A stretch of DNA of 64,000 nt from DTU019 sp050949825. GTDB lineage: Bacteria; Bacillota; Syntrophomonadia; Syntrophomonadales; Syntrophomonadaceae. The position numbers and the translations under genes are program-made. This document shows positions 28,254 through 37,115 of this stretch, piece by piece. The notes under the pieces were generated by a model. The model saw nothing but the letters and a program-made list of their open reading frames with translations. It made no database searches and was not told the origin of the DNA. The stretch's first letter is position 1. Each line of letters starts with the position of its first letter. Location: the NCBI GenBank assembly GCA_050949825.1, contig JBMNGL010000005.1:30879-94878 (forward strand), in the 5' to 3' direction.

Positions 28254-28463
28254 TTATCTATTTATTTCTATTTCCCACTGTTCTTTTTGGTCCAGCTTTA
28301 TGTTTATCGAGCAGCCATAACTTTTGGCCAGTTTAATGACATTTTCCTTGGACACCAGGCTGTCTCCGATGATTTGCAGCTGGGCAGCACCCTGGTCCAG
28401 AGCCTTTTTAGTCTTGATCACAGGAATCGGACAGCTCAACCCTCTCACATCCACCTTTTCCAC
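28254..28463 (-). CDS. TusA/SirA-like sulfur or selenium carrier protein
   Basis: Small 69-residue protein of the TusA family. It reads MEKVDVRGLSCPIPVIKTKKAL; the CPxP motif (Cys11) carries persulfide or, in selenium-linked members, possibly selenide. It lies 59 bases downstream of yedE on the same strand. In several bacteria a TusA-like protein next to YedE marks selenium metabolism, and here the pair faces a selenocysteine enzyme, so selenium delivery is a reasonable inference. Confidence 0.9.
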   Translation of the reverse strand: MEKVDVRGLSCPIPVIKTKKALDQGAAQLQIIGDSLVSKENVIKLAKSYGCSINIKLDQKEQWEIEINR

Positions 28464-28522
28464 CTATAAATCCCCCATTTCTGATTTGGAATGCGTTAAT
28501 GGATAATCCTGCTCATTGAAAG

Positions 28523-29629
28523 CTAGTCTTCACGATAAGCAAAACCTATAGCTATCGTAACCAGAATAGCCACTACACACGCAATCTGTCCGGACAAACC
28601 GGGGCCCCCTGCTAATGCCGGCGCACCGGCAGTTGCTGCCTTCATGGCGGAGCCGGCCAACCCGAAATTATGAATTAAACCAGCACCAACGATCATACCG
28701 ATTACCACCGCGCCTGCATCCATATCGCCCTGTCCGGACAGGATAAGCTGACGCAACGGACACCCCCCCAACAGGGTAGCGGTTAGGCCCACCAAGTATA
28801 GACCCAGAAAATTCCATAGATGATTATAGTGGGCCACTGGCTGACCGGTAAAACCGGTTTTAAAGAAACCTAAAGCCAGGTTAAGCACCAGGGCACCAAT
28901 AAAAATGCCAATAAATCCCAGCAGTAGCGTATTATCCTTGATCAGCATGAAATCCCGAATGCCGCCACTGAGACAAAGCCGGGTGCGCTGGGCCAACAAC
29001 CCCACCAGCAGTCCAGCCCCCAAACTGATTAGAATGGCGGCATGCATACTGCCTGGCCCTTTCTCACTAAAAAATAAAGGTCCTCCCACCGCGGGGTTGA
29101 ATACGGTACCTTTAAGGAGCAGGTAGAGTAATAACAGCATCACCGCAGGCATAACATATCCACCCACAGGTGAACTGCTGATCCTGGCTCGACCCAGGTC
29201 AAAACCCCTCTTTAAGAAAAATACCCCGGTGCCTACCCCAAAGATGAAACCGGTAAAGGCCACCACGGCGTTGTAATCTCCCCCAGCCATGCGCAGCACA
29301 TCTCGCAGCGGACAGCCCAGGAATACTAATGCCCCTAACATCATGAAAATACCCAGGAAAAACCGTACCAGGGTGGCTGATCCCCCTCGGGCCTTGAACT
29401 CACCGGCGAAGGTGGCGGTCAAAGCGGCCCCCAGAACTATGCCAATAATCTCCGGGCGCAGGTATTGCACAACGTCCGTCCGGTGCAAACCTAGAGCACC
29501 TGCGATGTCCCGTTCAAAACAGGCAATACAAAAACCCATGTTAGGCGGATTGCCCAACTTGACCAGGATGACTGCAATGGCCCCAATAATCAACCCGGTC
29601 GCCAATACAAACCATTTACTACGATCCAT
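28523..29629 (-). CDS. yedE: YedE/FdhT-type membrane protein, putative selenium transporter
   Basis: A 368-residue polytopic membrane protein with about ten hydrophobic helices and two YeeE/YedE half-repeats. Each repeat carries a conserved cysteine block: FLGCPLRDVLRMAGGD near residue 105 and LLGGCPLRQLILSGQGD near residue 290. CIAC near residues 34-37 may also bind the substrate. These features match the subgroup linked by comparative genomics to selenium metabolism, rather than the thiosulfate importer subgroup. Convergent with the fdh operon and followed by the tusA-like gene. The transported species has not been proven in this family. Confidence 0.87.
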   Translation of the reverse strand: MDRSKWFVLATGLIIGAIAVILVKLGNPPNMGFCIACFERDIAGALGLHRTDVVQYLRPEIIGIVLGAALTATFAGEFKARGGSATLVRFFLGIFMMLGALVFLGCPLRDVLRMAGGDYNAVVAFTGFIFGVGTGVFFLKRGFDLGRARISSSPVGGYVMPAVMLLLLYLLLKGTVFNPAVGGPLFFSEKGPGSMHAAILISLGAGLLVGLLAQRTRLCLSGGIRDFMLIKDNTLLLGFIGIFIGALVLNLALGFFKTGFTGQPVAHYNHLWNFLGLYLVGLTATLLGGCPLRQLILSGQGDMDAGAVVIGMIVGAGLIHNFGLAGSAMKAATAGAPALAGGPGLSGQIACVVAILVTIAIGFAYRED

Positions 29630-29751
29630 ACCAATACCCCCTACCTTTATAACTTGTAATTATATATTGTATGCCTCTTTATTATATTCGTCGCTCGATT
29701 GGTTATTCCTTCCCGGAATAATACCGTTATTCAATAAAATTTTTTCCAATG

Positions 29752-29775
29752 AAAAAGCCCCTCAAAAGAGGGGCC
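29752..29775 (-). terminator. intrinsic terminator of the glutamate dehydrogenase gene
   Basis: On the minus strand GCCCCTC-TTTT-GAGGGGC is followed by TTTTTC, about 70 bases past the stop codon. Confidence 0.85.
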
Positions 29776-29843
29776 ATAACGCCTGAACTTTCAACAGGCC
29801 AATACTTCATTCACAAGAGCAGGCCACCACCAGACCGGTGAGT

Positions 29844-31130
29844 CTACACCCACCCCCGCATCTTTACGGCCTGGGCTACCCGGTTGACAGCTATAATATA
29901 AGCGGCATCGCGCATGTATATTTGGCGCCTTTTGGCCAAATCATTTACAGCATGAAAAGCGGCTGTCATTTTGGCATCCAGTTTGGCCAGAACCTCCTCC
30001 TTTTCCCAATAATAGTTGGCGTTGGATTGCACCTGTTCAAAATAACTGCAGGTTACCCCGCCGGCATTGGCCAGGAAATCCGGAATCAAAAATATACCCC
30101 GTTCTTTGATGACTTTATCGGCATCCGGGCTGGTGGGTCCATTAGCCCCTTCCGCAATAATCTTCACCCGGGGACTGATGTTATTAACATTATCAACGGT
30201 AATCTGGTTTTCCATGGCAGCCGGAAAGAGGATATCGACATCCTGCTTAAGCCAGGCATCGCCTGCCAGGATTTCGCATCCCATAGCACTGGCTCTTTCC
30301 TTGTCGATACTGCCGAAAGCATCGGTGGCAGTGCAGAGTTGCTCACAATCCAGGCCGTCATCGCATTTAAAGGTGAAGGACTTCTTATCAATGTTGTCCC
30401 AGCAGCAAATAGCCTTTATCTTGCCCCCCATCTGGCGGTAGAGTGCAGCGGCATGCTGGGCTACATTGCCGAACCCCTGGAAACTGGCACAGGTATCCTG
30501 AGGTCTTATTCCCATATTTTTCAGGGCTTCACGAACCGTGTAAATAAGGCCATAACCGGTAGCTTCAGTACGGCCCAGTGATCCACCCATGCCAACCGGT
30601 TTACCGGTAATAAAGCCCGGATATCTGCCCCCATGAATGGTTTCGAATTCATCCAGCATCCATAACATGTGCTGGGCATTGGTCATCACATCAGGGGCCG
30701 GTACATCCAAATCGGGTCCCACATTCCGCGCCACCTGTCTGACCCATCCGCGGCACAATCTTTCCTGTTCGGTTTTGCTCAAATTGCGCGGGTCACAAAT
30801 GACTCCCCCCTTGCCGCCCCCCAAGGGTATGTCAACCACAGCACATTTCCAGGTCATCCACATGGCCAGGGCCCGGACGGTATCCGCAGTTTCCTGGGGA
30901 TGAAAACGGATGCCGCCTTTAGCGGGGCCGCGAGCATCATTATGGCGCACCCGATAACCCCGAAATACCTCGGTGCTGCCATCGTCCATGCGCACCGGGA
31001 TCAGGAAATGATATTCCATTATAGGCTGCCGCAGCAGGGCACAAGTTGCGTCATCCAGATCGAGCATCTCCGCAACCCGATCGAATTGTGCCTGGGCGTG
31101 TACAAAAGGATTGTAACTTGTTTCGCTCAT
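29844..31130 (-). CDS. Glu/Leu/Phe/Val-family dehydrogenase, probably glutamate dehydrogenase
   Basis: A 428-residue enzyme that interconverts an amino acid, usually glutamate, with its 2-oxo acid, using NAD(P). The substrate loop AKGGIRFHP, the catalytic PLGGGKGGV lysine and the Rossmann entrance ATGYGL (around residue 220) followed by FQGFGNVAQHAA are all present. Length suits the hexameric class. Stand-alone unit with its own terminator. Glutamate is the commonest substrate; leucine or another branched-chain amino acid is possible. Confidence 0.92.
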   Translation of the reverse strand: MSETSYNPFVHAQAQFDRVAEMLDLDDATCALLRQPIMEYHFLIPVRMDDGSTEVFRGYRVRHNDARGPAKGGIRFHPQETADTVRALAMWMTWKCAVVDIPLGGGKGGVICDPRNLSKTEQERLCRGWVRQVARNVGPDLDVPAPDVMTNAQHMLWMLDEFETIHGGRYPGFITGKPVGMGGSLGRTEATGYGLIYTVREALKNMGIRPQDTCASFQGFGNVAQHAAALYRQMGGKIKAICCWDNIDKKSFTFKCDDGLDCEQLCTATDAFGSIDKERASAMGCEILAGDAWLKQDVDILFPAAMENQITVDNVNNISPRVKIIAEGANGPTSPDADKVIKERGIFLIPDFLANAGGVTCSYFEQVQSNANYYWEKEEVLAKLDAKMTAAFHAVNDLAKRRQIYMRDAAYIIAVNRVAQAVKMRGWV

Positions 31131-31277
31131 CAGAATCTGCTCCTCCTTGTAGCAATTTTGGCATTATCGCTGACAATGCTAATTATATAACTAGCCCATC
31201 GCATTGTGCACAAAATCGGTATATGTATACAATATACCCCTACAAGGTCGATCAGCTATGCTTTTCTTGTCAGCCAG

Positions 31278-31724
31278 TCAGGAGTCTGGATATTTGATGT
31301 TAATTATCTCCCAATTAATATCGCCTCGGGGTGCGTTAATGGTTACTACCGCCCCCTTGGTCTTCAGCAGCAAGGATTTACCCATCGGAGATAGAATGGA
31401 GATATGGTGGTTTTTCACTCGCTCTTCATAAAATGGCAATATAGTGAATACCTGGCGTTTTTTATTTTCCAGGTTTATCACTTCCACCTCACTGCCCATG
31501 GTTACAAATGGCAGTTCATCACTGCATTCTTCAGTTTGCTTGGCATCCCGGAGGAATGCCTCCATTTCCTCGATATAAAGGTCCAAAAGATTAACCAACT
31601 GCTCACGCTCCGGAGAAAGCTGCGGAAAATGATCATGAACCCATTGACTGCGGCTTTCCTCGCTGGTCACCACATGACGAAGCAGGTTTTCATATAACTG
31701 TGGTCTGATTTTCCACTGCCCCAT
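31278..31724 (-). CDS. GreA/GreB-family transcription elongation factor-like protein
   Basis: 148 residues. The C-terminal half (GSEVEVINLENKKRQVF...SPMGKSLLLKTKGAVVTINAPRGDINWEIINIKY) is the FKBP-like domain that docks Gre factors on RNA polymerase. The N-terminal helical part (residues 1-70) is much less like the GreA coiled coil, so RNA-cleavage stimulation is uncertain. It may be an Rnk-like or anti-Gre variant that occupies the secondary channel. Stand-alone gene. Confidence 0.8.
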   Translation of the reverse strand: MGQWKIRPQLYENLLRHVVTSEESRSQWVHDHFPQLSPEREQLVNLLDLYIEEMEAFLRDAKQTEECSDELPFVTMGSEVEVINLENKKRQVFTILPFYEERVKNHHISILSPMGKSLLLKTKGAVVTINAPRGDINWEIINIKYPDS

Positions 31725-31942
31725 TTGAGACCCTCCCTCTCCCCAAACTCGTTAAATGGCAAATGGATTTGCATATATTGCATAAGTAAATAGGTACCCC
31801 GCCCTGCGGCAGGGTACCTACGTTTATATTAGTATACTGTATACATACAACCATTGTCAATAATGTATGACTATTTCCAATAGGAATCTACCGACAGGCA
31901 GCAGGAATAAATATCCAGGGTCCGAATTCTTTAGGGCAGCGC

Positions 31943-32530
31943 CCCTGTCATTCTGAGCACAGCGAAGAATCTTTCGCGAAGCGAACAACTTCCGGGGGAA
32001 GATCCTTCGCTCAGCTCAGGATGACACCTTAAGGGCAGCGCCCCTGTCATTCTGAGCACAGCGAAGAATCTTTCGCGAAGCGAACAACTTCCGGGGGAAG
32101 ATCCTTCGCTCCGCTCAGGATGACACCTTAAGGGCAGCGCCCCTGTCATTCTGAGCACAGCGAAGAATCTTTCGCGAAGCGAACAACTTCCGGGGGAAGA
32201 TCCTTCGCTCAGTTCAGGATGACACCTTAAGGGCAGCGCCCCTGTCATTCTGAGCACAGCGAAGAATCTTTCGCGAAGCGAACAACTTCCGGGGAAGATC
32301 CTTCGCTCAGCTCAGGATGACACCTTAAGGGCAGCGCCCCTGTCATTCTGAGCACAGCGAAGAATCTTTCGCGAAGCGAACAACTTCCGGGGGAAGATCC
32401 TTCGCTCAGCTCAGGATGACACCTTAAGGGCAGCGCCCCTGTCATTCTGAGCACAGCGAAGAATCTTTCGCGAAGCGAACAACTTCCGGGGAAGATCCTT
32501 CGCTCAGTTCAGGATGACACCTTAAGGGCA
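31943..32530. repeat. six tandem copies of a 99-bp TCATCCTGAG-family palindrome
   Basis: Copies start CTGTCATTCTGAGCACAGCG at 31945, 32044, 32143, 32242, 32340 and 32439; the spacing is 99 (once 98) bases. Each contains a long inverted repeat (GAAGAATCTTTCGCGAAGCG to GAAGATCCTTCGCTCAGCTC) and ends ACACCTTAAGGGCAGCGCCC. Because 99 is divisible by three, repetitive frames stay open, but they have no coding features. The array follows the recQ stop by 26 bases. Confidence 0.9.
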
Positions 32531-32555
32531 GCGCCGCATATCAGGAGAAACGTTC

Positions 32556-34772
32556 TCATTTATCGCTATCCCCGTTTTCCCCTTCCCCTGAATCCTTTTG
32601 GGAAGGCCCCAATTCATTCTTGAACAGGGCGATTTTGATCATGAAATAGTCAATTTCCTCTGGCAGAATCTCTTTAAGAGGCTTTAATTTATCGGTCCCC
32701 AGCTTACGGGCGGCCGCAACAATCTGCTGTTCCTGGCGCCGGTTGATAAACTCGTCCCAATTTACCTCATAGCCCTGCCGGACGGCCTCAATGAGATGGC
32801 CTTGAATGGTCGCTATACTCCGTTGTCGTTGTTTGGCTATGCTTGCCACATCCTGACCCTGCTGATAGAGCTGCCAGCTTAACAGATAGGTAGGGGTCTT
32901 CTCCTCCCTGGGCGCTTTAGCGGAGCGGGTTTTTGTTACCGAGTGCCGCTCCCGGGGAGGTTCGGGCTCCGCCGGCGGCGTTGCTGACGGGGCTGGAGTC
33001 GGCTGGTCTTCCACAAACTCTCGGATCTTATCCAGAAATAAGCGGCCGTACTTTTCCAGCTTAATCTCTCCCACCCCGGTTATTTCCAGCATGGCGTCCC
33101 TGTCCTGAGGCAGATATTGGGCCATTTCCCGCAGGGTGGCATCGGAGAAAACCACATATGGAGGCACCTGTTCCGCCTGGGCGATGGAGTGGCGCAAGAG
33201 GCGCAGGGCCTCAAAAATGGAATTATCAGGGGACACCGCTGTTTCTTGGGGCGGCATGCGCACCAATAATTTCTCCTGACTGCGCAGGACCGGAATGGCT
33301 TTGGGGGTCAGCTTAAGCACCGGATACTGCCCCCCGCTGACCGCAAGGTATTCCTCGGCCACCAGTTGATGAATAAACTCCACCGTCCGGGCAGAATTCC
33401 AATCACTCATAATACCATAGGTGGAAAGCCGATCAAAACCCAGTTTTAGCACCCGCTTCTGTTTGGAGCCATTTAGAACTGCTGCCACCAGCGAACTGCC
33501 GTATTGCTGTTTCATGCGATAAATGCAGGAAAATACCTTTTGCGCCTCAATGGTAACATCCTGGATTTCATAATCAGTGCAATTGGAGCAGTTAGGGCAG
33601 CTTGCTGCAATAGGAGTTTCGCCAAAGTATTCCAGTATATAGGCGCGCAAGCAAGCCGAGGTATGACAATAATCTGTCATCCGCTGTAGCTTGACATATT
33701 CTATCTCTTTTCTCCTTTCAGACAGGATGCTCTGTTCAATGAGATGCTTCTGTACCTGTATATCCGCAGCCTGGAAGAGCAGGATACAGTCGGCTCTCTC
33801 GCCGTCGCGTCCGGCCCGGCCTGCTTCCTGATAATAGGCCTCCAAGTGGCGGGGCATATTATGATGGATGACGAAAGCGGCATTAGACTTGTCAATGCCC
33901 AGGCCAAAGGCATTGGTAGCCACAATGGCCTGCACCCGATCATAAATGAAATCGTCCTGGGCCGCACTTCTGTCTTCACTATTCATTCCGGCATGGTATT
34001 TGGCTACCTTGAATCCCTGGCGATGCAATTCGTGATGAAGCTGTTCCACTTCCTTGCGGGTGGCTGCATAGATAATCCCTGCCTGGGCCGGGTGTTCTTG
34101 CAGATATCTCTTAATGAATCGCTTGCGATCCCCGGTCTTGACTACGGAAAAATGTAAATTGGGGCGGTCAAAGCTATTGGTAAAAACCCGAGGCTGCTGT
34201 AATCCCAGGCCGTGTATTATATCCTCCCTGACCTGCGGGGTAGCTGTAGCGGTAAATGCCGCCATCAAAGGACGCTGCCGCAGGGTGGCCACCCAGGCGC
34301 CGATATTCCGGTAGCTGGGCCGGAAATCATGCCCCCATTGTGATATGCAATGGGCTTCATCAACTGCCACCAGGGACAAGCTGATCTTTTGCAGCAGTTC
34401 ATTCAGTTCTTCGGATTGCAGCCTTTCAGGAGCCATATAGAGTAGCCGATAACGCCCCTGTGCAGCCAACCATGAACGGTATCTGACCTCGCTGCCGCTC
34501 AGCGAGCTGTTGATGAACGAGGCTGCAATACCTTGAATATTGAGCGCATCCACCTGATCCTTCATCAGGGCAATCAGGGGTGAAATCACCAGGGTCAAAC
34601 CGGGCAGCATCAAGGCCGGGAGTTGATAGCATAATGATTTGCCGCCCCCGGTGGGCAGAATCGCCAGTGTATCGCAGTTATGACGAATACTGGCGATAAT
34701 CTCCTCCTGCCCCGGCTTGAAGGCGGTGAACCCGAAGTATTTCTTCATATAATGCTCAACCGGCATGGACAT
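32556..34772 (-). CDS. recQ: ATP-dependent DNA helicase RecQ
   Basis: A 3'-5' helicase of 738 residues acting in recombination and stalled-fork repair. Features in order: FKPGQEEIIASI (motif 0), PTGGGKSLCYQLP (Walker A), VDEAHCISQWGHDFRPSY (DEAH box plus aromatic-rich loop), QEAGRAGRDG (motif VI), the RQC zinc site (CLRAYILEYFGE...CPNCSNC), a winged helix, and an HRDC domain (about residues 525-600). A charged, proline-rich linker and a C-terminal HTH-like part (SWQLYQQGQDVASIAKQRQRS) complete it; such extensions occur in Firmicutes RecQ. Confidence 0.95.
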   Translation of the reverse strand: MSMPVEHYMKKYFGFTAFKPGQEEIIASIRHNCDTLAILPTGGGKSLCYQLPALMLPGLTLVISPLIALMKDQVDALNIQGIAASFINSSLSGSEVRYRSWLAAQGRYRLLYMAPERLQSEELNELLQKISLSLVAVDEAHCISQWGHDFRPSYRNIGAWVATLRQRPLMAAFTATATPQVREDIIHGLGLQQPRVFTNSFDRPNLHFSVVKTGDRKRFIKRYLQEHPAQAGIIYAATRKEVEQLHHELHRQGFKVAKYHAGMNSEDRSAAQDDFIYDRVQAIVATNAFGLGIDKSNAAFVIHHNMPRHLEAYYQEAGRAGRDGERADCILLFQAADIQVQKHLIEQSILSERRKEIEYVKLQRMTDYCHTSACLRAYILEYFGETPIAASCPNCSNCTDYEIQDVTIEAQKVFSCIYRMKQQYGSSLVAAVLNGSKQKRVLKLGFDRLSTYGIMSDWNSARTVEFIHQLVAEEYLAVSGGQYPVLKLTPKAIPVLRSQEKLLVRMPPQETAVSPDNSIFEALRLLRHSIAQAEQVPPYVVFSDATLREMAQYLPQDRDAMLEITGVGEIKLEKYGRLFLDKIREFVEDQPTPAPSATPPAEPEPPRERHSVTKTRSAKAPREEKTPTYLLSWQLYQQGQDVASIAKQRQRSIATIQGHLIEAVRQGYEVNWDEFINRRQEQQIVAAARKLGTDKLKPLKEILPEEIDYFMIKIALFKNELGPSQKDSGEGENGDSDK

Positions 34773-34924
34773 TTGACTCCCCCGTTCAAATCTTTAAAAA
34801 GCGCTGCAATTAATCCTTAACCTATAATGGATTTCGCTGCACAGAATAATAATTCCTGTAACCATGGATAGATGGCCTTAAAGAAACCGGGCAAAGCGAC
34901 CGGCCTTATTAATTGGAGGCTGCA

Positions 34925-35130
34925 GCAACCAGGGGCGTCAGCACAACTCACATGACCATTTTCTATGGCCTTTTCCCAAGTCGCTCACTACCACAGCTTT
35001 TTACCGTAGCAGCACTGGGTTGTTTGGAGAGTCTGCCTGTTCAATCCTCTCCGAAGGGCCTTCCTTCATCTCTTGTGCAGCTTTCACAGCACACCGCCAT
35101 GATGTTCCCTAATCTGCTCCTGGCAAGCAG
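34925..35130 (-). ncRNA. candidate structured RNA, family not identified
   Basis: In the gap between recQ and the 35241 gene the minus strand folds as a nested rod. CCAGG (35119-35123) pairs with CCTGG (34929-34933), GGCG (35095-35098) with CGCC (34934-34937), GCACAA (35073-35078) with TTGTGC (34941-34946), and ATGA with TCAT next to it. Inside are a GGAGAG/CTCTCC hairpin (35026-35052) and others. A separate hairpin, AATCTGCT/AGCAGATT, sits at about 35109-35140. Ordered complementary pairs in the same sequence order suggest a small RNA, loosely like a 6S-type rod. I could not match it to a family. Confidence 0.4.
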
Positions 35131-35176
35131 CAGATTTAAGAGCGATCTGCTTAAAGGAAATGATAGATATGAAAAC

Positions 35177-35221
35177 GGGTGATTCAGGGGGTAATTTGAA
35201 GGTTACTCCCTGTATCACCCG
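35177..35221 (-). terminator. intrinsic terminator after the cyclic-2,3-diphosphoglycerate-synthetase-like gene
   Basis: CGGGTGATACAGGGAGTAA pairs with TTACCCCCTGAATCACCCG on the minus strand, a stem of about 19 pairs with few mismatches, followed by TTTTC. It lies 20 bases past the stop. Confidence 0.8.
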
Positions 35222-35240
35222 TGGGAAATAGGCGGATTTA

Positions 35241-36545
35241 TTACAGCACCCTTTTCAGCAATTCTGCCAGTTGCGGGGTAATTTCCTCCAGGTCATATTT
35301 AACCCTGACAGCGGGCTTATCTATGCTCATTATGCGGCGCAGGTCAATAGGAGTGCCGATCACAACCAATTCCGCCGCTGAACGGTTAATAGTCTGCTGC
35401 AGTTCTTCAATCTGCGTCTTGCCATATCCCATGGCAGGAAGCAGGCGGGTGACCTGTCCCCATTTCTCAAAGGTGTCCTTGATGCTGCCTACGGCATAAG
35501 GACGGGGGTCTATCAATTCTGCTGCACCCAGTTTCTCCGCCGCGATAACCCCGGCACCATAAGACATATGCCCGTGGGTAAGGGTAGGCCCGTCTTCGAC
35601 CACCAGCACCTTCTTGCCTTTAACCGCTTCAGGATCTTCCACTGTAATGGGAGAATTGGCCAGGATGACGGTGGCTTGAGGATTGTTGGCGGCGATGGCC
35701 GCCTTCACTTCTTCCACCTTGGCCGGATCAGCAGAATCGATCTTATTAATAATGGCGATATCCGCCATGCGCAGATTGGTTTCACCGGGGTGGAAGCTGG
35801 TCTCATGCCCGGCCCGGTGCGGATCAACTACCACTATATGAATATCCGAATAGTAGAAGGGAATGTCGTTGTTGCCCCCATCCCATATAATCACGTCGGC
35901 TTCGGCCTCTGCCTGGCGTAAGATCACTTCGTAGTCTATGCCCGCATACACAATCATACCGTTGTCGATATGGGGTTCGAACTCTTCTCGCTCTTCTATA
36001 GTACACTGGTATTTATCCAGGTCGGCATAGCTGGCAAAACGCATAGCCACCTGTTCCTCCAGGTTGCCGTAAGGCATGGGATGACGGATGATGGCCACTT
36101 TCTTGCCGGCTGCAGTCAGGATTTGCCCTACATAGCGGGTGGTCTGGCTCTTGCCACTGCCGGTGCGCACTGCTGTTACGGCCACCACCGGACGTTTGGA
36201 TTTGATCATGGTAGTTTTTGGACCCATCAGCCTGAAGTCAGCCCCACATGCCATCACCAGTGAAGCCTGGTGCATCACATACTCATGGGAAACATCACTA
36301 TAGGCAAAAACCACCTGGTCTGCCTGATATCTTTTGATCAGGTCGGGCAGGTCAAGTTCTGCAAATATGGGGATGCCTTGCGGATATGACTGACCTGCAA
36401 GTGCCGGCGGGTACAGTCTGCCTTCAATATCTGGAATCTGAGCAGCTGTAAAAGCCACTACCTGATAGGCCGGGTTATCACGGAAATAGGTGTTGAAATT
36501 GTGGAAATCTCGCCCTGCTGCGCCCATAATAATGATTCGGTCCAT
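35241..36545 (-). CDS. cyclic 2,3-diphosphoglycerate synthetase-like P-loop protein
   Basis: 434 residues. The N-terminal Rossmann-like part begins MDRIIIMGAAGRDFHNFNTYFRD. A P-loop VRTGSGKSQTTR lies near residue 126-137, followed by DGGNNDIPFYYSD, DPHRAGHE and INKIDSADP, typical of a G-protein-like NKxD site. This family includes the archaeal enzyme making cyclic 2,3-diphosphoglycerate. Many anaerobic bacteria carry homologues whose true substrate is unknown, so the name describes the family, not a proven reaction. Single gene with its own terminator. Confidence 0.82.
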   Translation of the reverse strand: MDRIIIMGAAGRDFHNFNTYFRDNPAYQVVAFTAAQIPDIEGRLYPPALAGQSYPQGIPIFAELDLPDLIKRYQADQVVFAYSDVSHEYVMHQASLVMACGADFRLMGPKTTMIKSKRPVVAVTAVRTGSGKSQTTRYVGQILTAAGKKVAIIRHPMPYGNLEEQVAMRFASYADLDKYQCTIEEREEFEPHIDNGMIVYAGIDYEVILRQAEAEADVIIWDGGNNDIPFYYSDIHIVVVDPHRAGHETSFHPGETNLRMADIAIINKIDSADPAKVEEVKAAIAANNPQATVILANSPITVEDPEAVKGKKVLVVEDGPTLTHGHMSYGAGVIAAEKLGAAELIDPRPYAVGSIKDTFEKWGQVTRLLPAMGYGKTQIEELQQTINRSAAELVVIGTPIDLRRIMSIDKPAVRVKYDLEEITPQLAELLKRVL

Positions 36546-36612
36546 TTGTTTAAGCCCACCTCTCTGGTTTTAAGTCTAGCTTGTGTCATAAGATTATCCC
36601 CTATTAGGGGTT

Positions 36613-37053
36613 TTATCTTTCATTCCATCTCTCATGATTCCAGGAAAACACATAGATATCCTGGCGTTGTTCGCCCATCTGGCCCTGGTAGAAATTGATG
36701 GCGGTCTGGTTGTCGCAATAGACAAACAGGTGTATTTTAGGTGCCCCTAAAGCTATCAGTTCACTGCTCACCGCGTTAAAAAGGGCTTTGCCCAATTTGC
36801 GGCCCTGGTAAGCAGGATCTACTGCCAAATGATAGATGTATCCCCGGTGTCCGTCAAAGCCGCCCAGGACCGTGCCGATCAGGCGCTGCTGTTCCCTTAA
36901 TACCAGGCAGGTGCTGGGATTGCGTTGCATAAACACCTTGAGGGAGCGTTCCCCGTCGCCCTCCCCCAAGCCGGGAATGCTTTTCCATAATTGCAGCATA
37001 GCTGGAATATCCTCTGTGTCAGCCTTTTCCATACTGAAGCCCGCGACTTCCAT
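36613..37053 (-). CDS. GNAT-family N-acetyltransferase
   Basis: 146 residues with the GNAT acetyl-CoA motif A (YIYHLAVDPAYQGRKLGKALFNAV, R-G-x-x-G-like QGRKLG) and motif B (CDNQTAINFYQ). AGGAGG precedes the ATG. Substrate unknown. The MITE at 37122 lies just upstream of it and may carry or disturb its promoter. Confidence 0.9.
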   Translation of the reverse strand: MEVAGFSMEKADTEDIPAMLQLWKSIPGLGEGDGERSLKVFMQRNPSTCLVLREQQRLIGTVLGGFDGHRGYIYHLAVDPAYQGRKLGKALFNAVSSELIALGAPKIHLFVYCDNQTAINFYQGQMGEQRQDIYVFSWNHERWNER

Positions 37054-37115
37054 GGGTTCCTCCTAGAAAACCTTGTCAAGTTATTTTCTGTTCCGGTTGG
37101 CAAGGTGAATTTTTT

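Noticed and set aside
28523..29629. Thiosulfate importer (TsuA-type YeeE)
   Set aside because: The double GCPLR blocks and the nearby selenoprotein favour the selenium-linked YedE/FdhT group, though transport has not been shown.
31943..32530. Open frames with repeats of LRMTGALPLRCHPELSEG
   Set aside because: They arise because the 99-bp repeat unit is a multiple of three. No ribosome site, no family, and the DNA is a palindromic array.
34913..35182. 89-codon plus-strand open frame
   Set aside because: The composition is unlike a protein of this genome, and the opposite strand shows ordered RNA-like pairing.
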